From Halosegnis rubeus (GTDB taxonomy: Archaea; Halobacteriota; Halobacteria; Halobacteriales; Haloarculaceae), in assembly GCF_009184545.1 (NCBI RefSeq), contig NZ_QJOW01000003.1, forward strand, positions 263,481 through 327,480: a stretch of DNA of 64,000 nucleotides, read 5' to 3'. Of this stretch, positions 61,212 to 64,000 are shown piece by piece. Positions within the stretch are counted from its first letter, which is position 1. The number at the start of each line of letters is the position of its first letter. A program made the position numbers and the translations under genes. The notes below the pieces were generated by a model. It saw only the letters and a list, made by a program, of their open reading frames with translations, was not told the DNA's origin and did not search any database.

Positions 61212-62276
61212 ATGCTCGTCTGTTCCGTCTGTGGCGACCGCTACGACCGCTACGGCGCGGCGTGGCGGTGTGACTGCGGTGGGCCGCTCGATTTCGCCGA
61301 CCAGCCGCTTCCCGATTCCGGACCCGATATCGACGCCACGCGCGGGCTGTGGACCTTCGGGTCGTTCCTCCCGACCGGTCCCGCGGTCTCGCTCGGGGAA
61401 GGGTTCACGCCCCTGACCGAGAGCACGGAGTGGAACTGTGCGTTCAAACTGGAGTACGTGTTTCCGACGGGGTCGTTCAAGGACCGGGGCGCGACGACGA
61501 CGCTCTCGCTCGCGGCCGAACGGGGCGTCGACCGCGTCGTCGAGGACTCCTCCGGCAATGCGGGCGCGGCCATCGCTACCTACGCCGCCCGCGCGGGTAT
61601 CGACGCGAGCATCTACGTCCCGGCGTCGGTGAAGGCCTCGAAGCTCCGGGCCATCGAGCGCGCCGGTGCAGAGGTCGTCCGGGTCGAGGGGTCCCGCGGC
61701 GACGTGACCGACGCCTGTGTCGAGGCCGTCGAGTCTGGCGCGGGCTGGTACGCGAGCCACGCGTGGAACCCAGCCTTCTTCGCCGGCACGGCCACGTTCG
61801 CGTACGAGGTCGCCGCCCAGCGTGGCTGGGAGGTTCCCGATGTCATCGTTACGCCGCTGGGCCACGGGACGCTCTTCCTCGGCGCGTACCGCGGCTTCCG
61901 CGCCTTGCAACGCGCCGGCTGGACCGACTCGATGCCCAGACTGCTCGGCGCACAGGCCGCCGGCTACGCCCCCATCGCCGACGAGCTTCACGGCCCGAGC
62001 GACGAGGAAAACGGCCTTGCCGACGGCATCCAGATTCGCGACCCCGCCCGCGAGACCCAGATTCACGAAGCAATCGAGGCGACCGACGGCGACGCTATCG
62101 CCCTCTCGAAATCGCGCGTGAGCGAGACGCTGGATTCGCTTCACGCCGCCGGCTTCTACACCGAGCCGACGTGTGCCGTCGCGCCGACGGCGCTTGAAGA
62201 GTACCGTGCGCGCGGCGTCGTTTCGCCCGACGACGACGTGGTCGTTCCCCTCACGGGGAGTGGGCTGAAGGGCTGA
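61212..62276 (+). CDS. Threonine synthase-like PLP-dependent enzyme
   Basis: 354 residues. Short zinc-ribbon-like start (CSVCGDRYDRYGAAWRCDCGG), then fold type II PLP domain: FPTGSFKDRGATTTLSL contains the Schiff-base Lys, and SSGNAGAAIATYAARAG the phosphate-binding loop. Ends with PLTGSGLKG. Threonine synthase makes threonine from O-phosphohomoserine; related enzymes act as lyases. Haloarchaea have several paralogues, so the exact reaction is not certain. Confidence 0.88.
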   Translation: MLVCSVCGDRYDRYGAAWRCDCGGPLDFADQPLPDSGPDIDATRGLWTFGSFLPTGPAVSLGEGFTPLTESTEWNCAFKLEYVFPTGSFKDRGATTTLSLAAERGVDRVVEDSSGNAGAAIATYAARAGIDASIYVPASVKASKLRAIERAGAEVVRVEGSRGDVTDACVEAVESGAGWYASHAWNPAFFAGTATFAYEVAAQRGWEVPDVIVTPLGHGTLFLGAYRGFRALQRAGWTDSMPRLLGAQAAGYAPIADELHGPSDEENGLADGIQIRDPARETQIHEAIEATDGDAIALSKSRVSETLDSLHAAGFYTEPTCAVAPTALEEYRARGVVSPDDDVVVPLTGSGLKG

Positions 62277-62323
62277 GACTGATTCTCGATTATTCTCTGG
62301 TGCTCCGTCCGTCCCCGGCAATA

Positions 62324-62407
62324 CGACCACGCTCGTTGCTTGGCTCAGGAGAAACCGCACCGTGACACGGCCGTGGCTTTCAGGCCGGTAGTAACAGAGT
62401 AGCCAGC
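62324..62407 (-). repeat. Dispersed intergenic repeat, copy D (short form)
   Basis: On the minus strand, 62407-62375 matches the 5' block of copy A (29/33) and 62346-62324 matches its 3' block (22/23), but the roughly 150-base middle with the large hairpins is missing. Lies in the 152-base gap between the threonine synthase-like gene and tiaS. Also contains the palindrome CACGGCCGTG. Confidence 0.65.
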
Positions 62408-62428
62408 CTACGCAAAATCGGCTCCACA

Positions 62429-63694
62429 CTACGACTCCGGATGCACGGGCGCATCGAATCCACCCCGAATCAGCGGTCGAGCGACGTGGCGTCTCGCGTG
62501 GGGTGGAACCTCGTACCAGCCGACCTCGATATCGCGCGCAATCTCTTGGTCCACCTTCCCGGAAGCCGTCGTCCCGCAGTCGCCGCGACACCGGTATCCC
62601 TGCCCGCGACCGGCAGACTCCATCCGGCGACCACACTCGGGACACTCCGGCGTCACGCGCTCCGTCTCCCGAAGCGAGCGCACGGCGACCTTCTCCAGTT
62701 TCACGGTTCCGTCGGTCACCTCGCCGCAGGCGGTCACGTCGTCGCCGACTCGAAGCGCGCGCACCCAGTCGCGAAATCGCCCGGTCGGGGCGAACGCGGC
62801 GGCATTGAGCCGCGCCTCGCCGTCGGCGAGTTCGAGGAAGACGTGGCCACCTTCCCGGGTGTCAGGTGCAGTCGAAACGGTGGCGTCGAGTCGGTAGCTT
62901 CGGCCGTCACGAGCCGTCTCAAGGGTCCCAGACGCGAGGTGCGCGTCGGTCCCCTGATTCGTCTCGAAGGTACACCGACGCTCGATAGCCTCGGAGTCGA
63001 CCGCACGGGCACACTCGCGGGTGGCGTCGGGGTCGTCACCCCGAATCGCGTGGAGTACCGGTCCCGGAGTGTGGGGAACGGCGACGAGGTCTCCGGTCGT
63101 TCGGTCCACGGTGTCCCACACCGTCGGGTAGTGGGCGTCGGCCGCCGCGAACAGCGAGTCGGCGTCGACACGGCGGTCGGTCCCCCAGCGGTCGCGCTCG
63201 CGGTAGCTGATGATCTCGTAGCTGGTGTCGACTCCCGCGCGTTCCCAGGCGCGTTCGGCACCGACGGCCGCCAGCGCGCCGACGAGACCCTGTTCGGTCT
63301 CCCAGCCGGCGGTCTGGTAGCCGTAGCGTTCACAGATGTCGCGAGCCGCCTCTGGCGAGAGTATCTCGCGCATCGCGCGGTCGGTCCAGCCTGCGACCTC
63401 GGGCGGAACGTCCGCAGGTGAGCCAGACGCGACGACGACGCCGGGATTCGTCCGGTCGTCCGCGAGCTCGGCGTCTGACTCGACGAGTTCACGGGCAGCA
63501 TCGAAGGCCGTCTCGGGGTCGCTGTCGGTGACGACGGCGAGGGCGGCGTTCCCGCGGGTCTTGTACGGGACGGCGGGGTTCAGCCGCACGAGGAGACACC
63601 GCCCGCCCACCCGTTCACGGAGGCGGGCGGCCGCGTAGGTCGTGCACATCCCACGCTCGCGGGAGTCGGTGTCGTCGATACCCACGACGGTCAT
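62429..63694 (-). CDS. tiaS: tRNA(Ile2) 2-agmatinylcytidine synthetase TiaS
   Basis: 421 residues. Starts [18 protein letters not shown], the family's ATP-binding/catalytic core (TiaS kinase-like domain), followed by an OB-fold-like region and a C-terminal zinc ribbon: [10 protein letters not shown] and CRGDCG. Uses agmatine and ATP to convert C34 of tRNA-Ile(CAU) to agmatidine so that it reads AUA. The CAU tRNA at 4257-4330 is a plausible substrate. Its end faces repeat copy D. Confidence 0.96.
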   Translation of the reverse strand: MTVVGIDDTDSRERGMCTTYAAARLRERVGGRCLLVRLNPAVPYKTRGNAALAVVTDSDPETAFDAARELVESDAELADDRTNPGVVVASGSPADVPPEVAGWTDRAMREILSPEAARDICERYGYQTAGWETEQGLVGALAAVGAERAWERAGVDTSYEIISYRERDRWGTDRRVDADSLFAAADAHYPTVWDTVDRTTGDLVAVPHTPGPVLHAIRGDDPDATRECARAVDSEAIERRCTFETNQGTDAHLASGTLETARDGRSYRLDATVSTAPDTREGGHVFLELADGEARLNAAAFAPTGRFRDWVRALRVGDDVTACGEVTDGTVKLEKVAVRSLRETERVTPECPECGRRMESAGRGQGYRCRGDCGTTASGKVDQEIARDIEVGWYEVPPHARRHVARPLIRGGFDAPVHPES

Positions 63695-63781
63695 ACCAGC
63701 CCTCTTTCGCCGGCGAGTAAGGCGGTTTCGCTGTCAGAACGCCACAACCCTCTTATGTGGGGAACGGACTATACCCTCTGT

Positions 63782-64000
63782 ATGTCACGGCAAGCACTGG
63801 TCGGAAACATCTCTGCGATGCTGTCGGACGCCGGGTTCGCCGTCAGCGACCGCATCGCCGTCCGACCCAAGAGCTTCGACCTCGCGGCACGACGTGGCGA
63901 GGACGTGCTTTTGATGAAGGTGCTCGCCAACGTCGACGCCTTCGATGCCGCGACGGGGATGGAGATGCGCCGACTCGGCCACTATCTCAACGCCACGCCG
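63782..64000 (+). CDS. HTH-type transcriptional regulator (3' end outside window)
   Basis: First 73 residues only: [51 protein letters not shown]. Matches the N-terminal part of a conserved archaeal family of putative HTH regulators of about 320 residues, in which a nuclease-like sensor region precedes the helix-turn-helix. The DNA-binding part lies outside the window. A TATA-like cttatgtg lies about 27 bases before the ATG. Confidence 0.75.
   Translation, partial: MSRQALVGNISAMLSDAGFAVSDRIAVRPKSFDLAARRGEDVLLMKVLANVDAFDAATGMEMRRLGHYLNATP

Noticed and set aside
60162-62645. 827-codon minus-strand open frame opposite the hydrolase and threonine-synthase-like genes
   Set aside because: Runs through two well-supported genes and repeat copy D; Arg/Asp/Gly-rich antisense of acidic halophilic genes.

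Overview
The window is chromosomal DNA of an extremely halophilic archaeon (class Halobacteria). Evidence: high G+C, very acidic proteins, archaeal translation genes (L10e/L16, L31e, L39e, LX, eIF1A, IF-6, FtsY, SRP54, prefoldin alpha), a CCA-adding enzyme beside tRNA genes without encoded CCA, a type II (archaeal) glyceraldehyde-3-phosphate dehydrogenase, a fused double histone, and a bacteriorhodopsin with its retinal genes. No genus is claimed. No phage, insertion sequence or CRISPR array is seen; most of the window is core genome.

Layout. 1-4.3 kb: end of an ABC exporter, histone translationally coupled to a histone-deacetylase-family gene, CCA enzyme, tRNA-Asn and a CAU tRNA. 4.3-10 kb: pilin-like remnant, eIF1A, MsrB, then a leftward light-energy operon bop-crtY-blh-MFS. 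10-13.4 kb: SAMP-activating E1 (ubaA) converging on a five-gene operon with a JAMM desampylase-type protease, a cobalamin-binding protein and a hydratase pair. 13.5-21.1 kb: uvrB, ATP-grasp ligase, Hsp20, gapB, M29 peptidase, a DUF5615/DUF433 toxin-antitoxin-like pair, zinc-finger protein, Pcm. 21.1-27.2 kb: a seven-gene leftward cluster with two Tp34-like metal-binding lipoproteins, two PGF-CTERM-type surface proteins, a small membrane protein, a two-domain wHTH regulator and a DyP-peroxidase-like Tat protein; this is the best candidate here for a poorly described system.

27.2-36.5 kb: GST-like enzyme, then ribosome/secretion genes (rpl16; thpR; ZIP transporter; rpl39e-rpl31e-tif6-rplX-pfdA-ftsY; srp54), with a frameshifted lipoprotein gene and a ferritin-like gene. 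36.8-44 kb: three SDR genes, two peroxiredoxins, mutS. 44-48.9 kb: pstSCAB phosphate transporter, with a small unknown gene in place of phoU. 48.9-57.4 kb: degenerate TrpRS-like gene, mutL, psiE, MFS, kinase fragment, DUF424, TPR protein, uvrC. 57.4-64 kb: gfcR, purine permease, AstE/AspA-like hydrolase, threonine-synthase-like enzyme, tiaS, and the start of an HTH regulator.

Main non-coding observation: four intergenic regions (about 29.2, 36.6, 55.3 and 62.35 kb) carry copies of one dispersed repeat family. Two long copies share a 30/30 identical block followed by hairpins whose arms differ in sequence yet still pair, which suggests a structured RNA or a MITE-like element.
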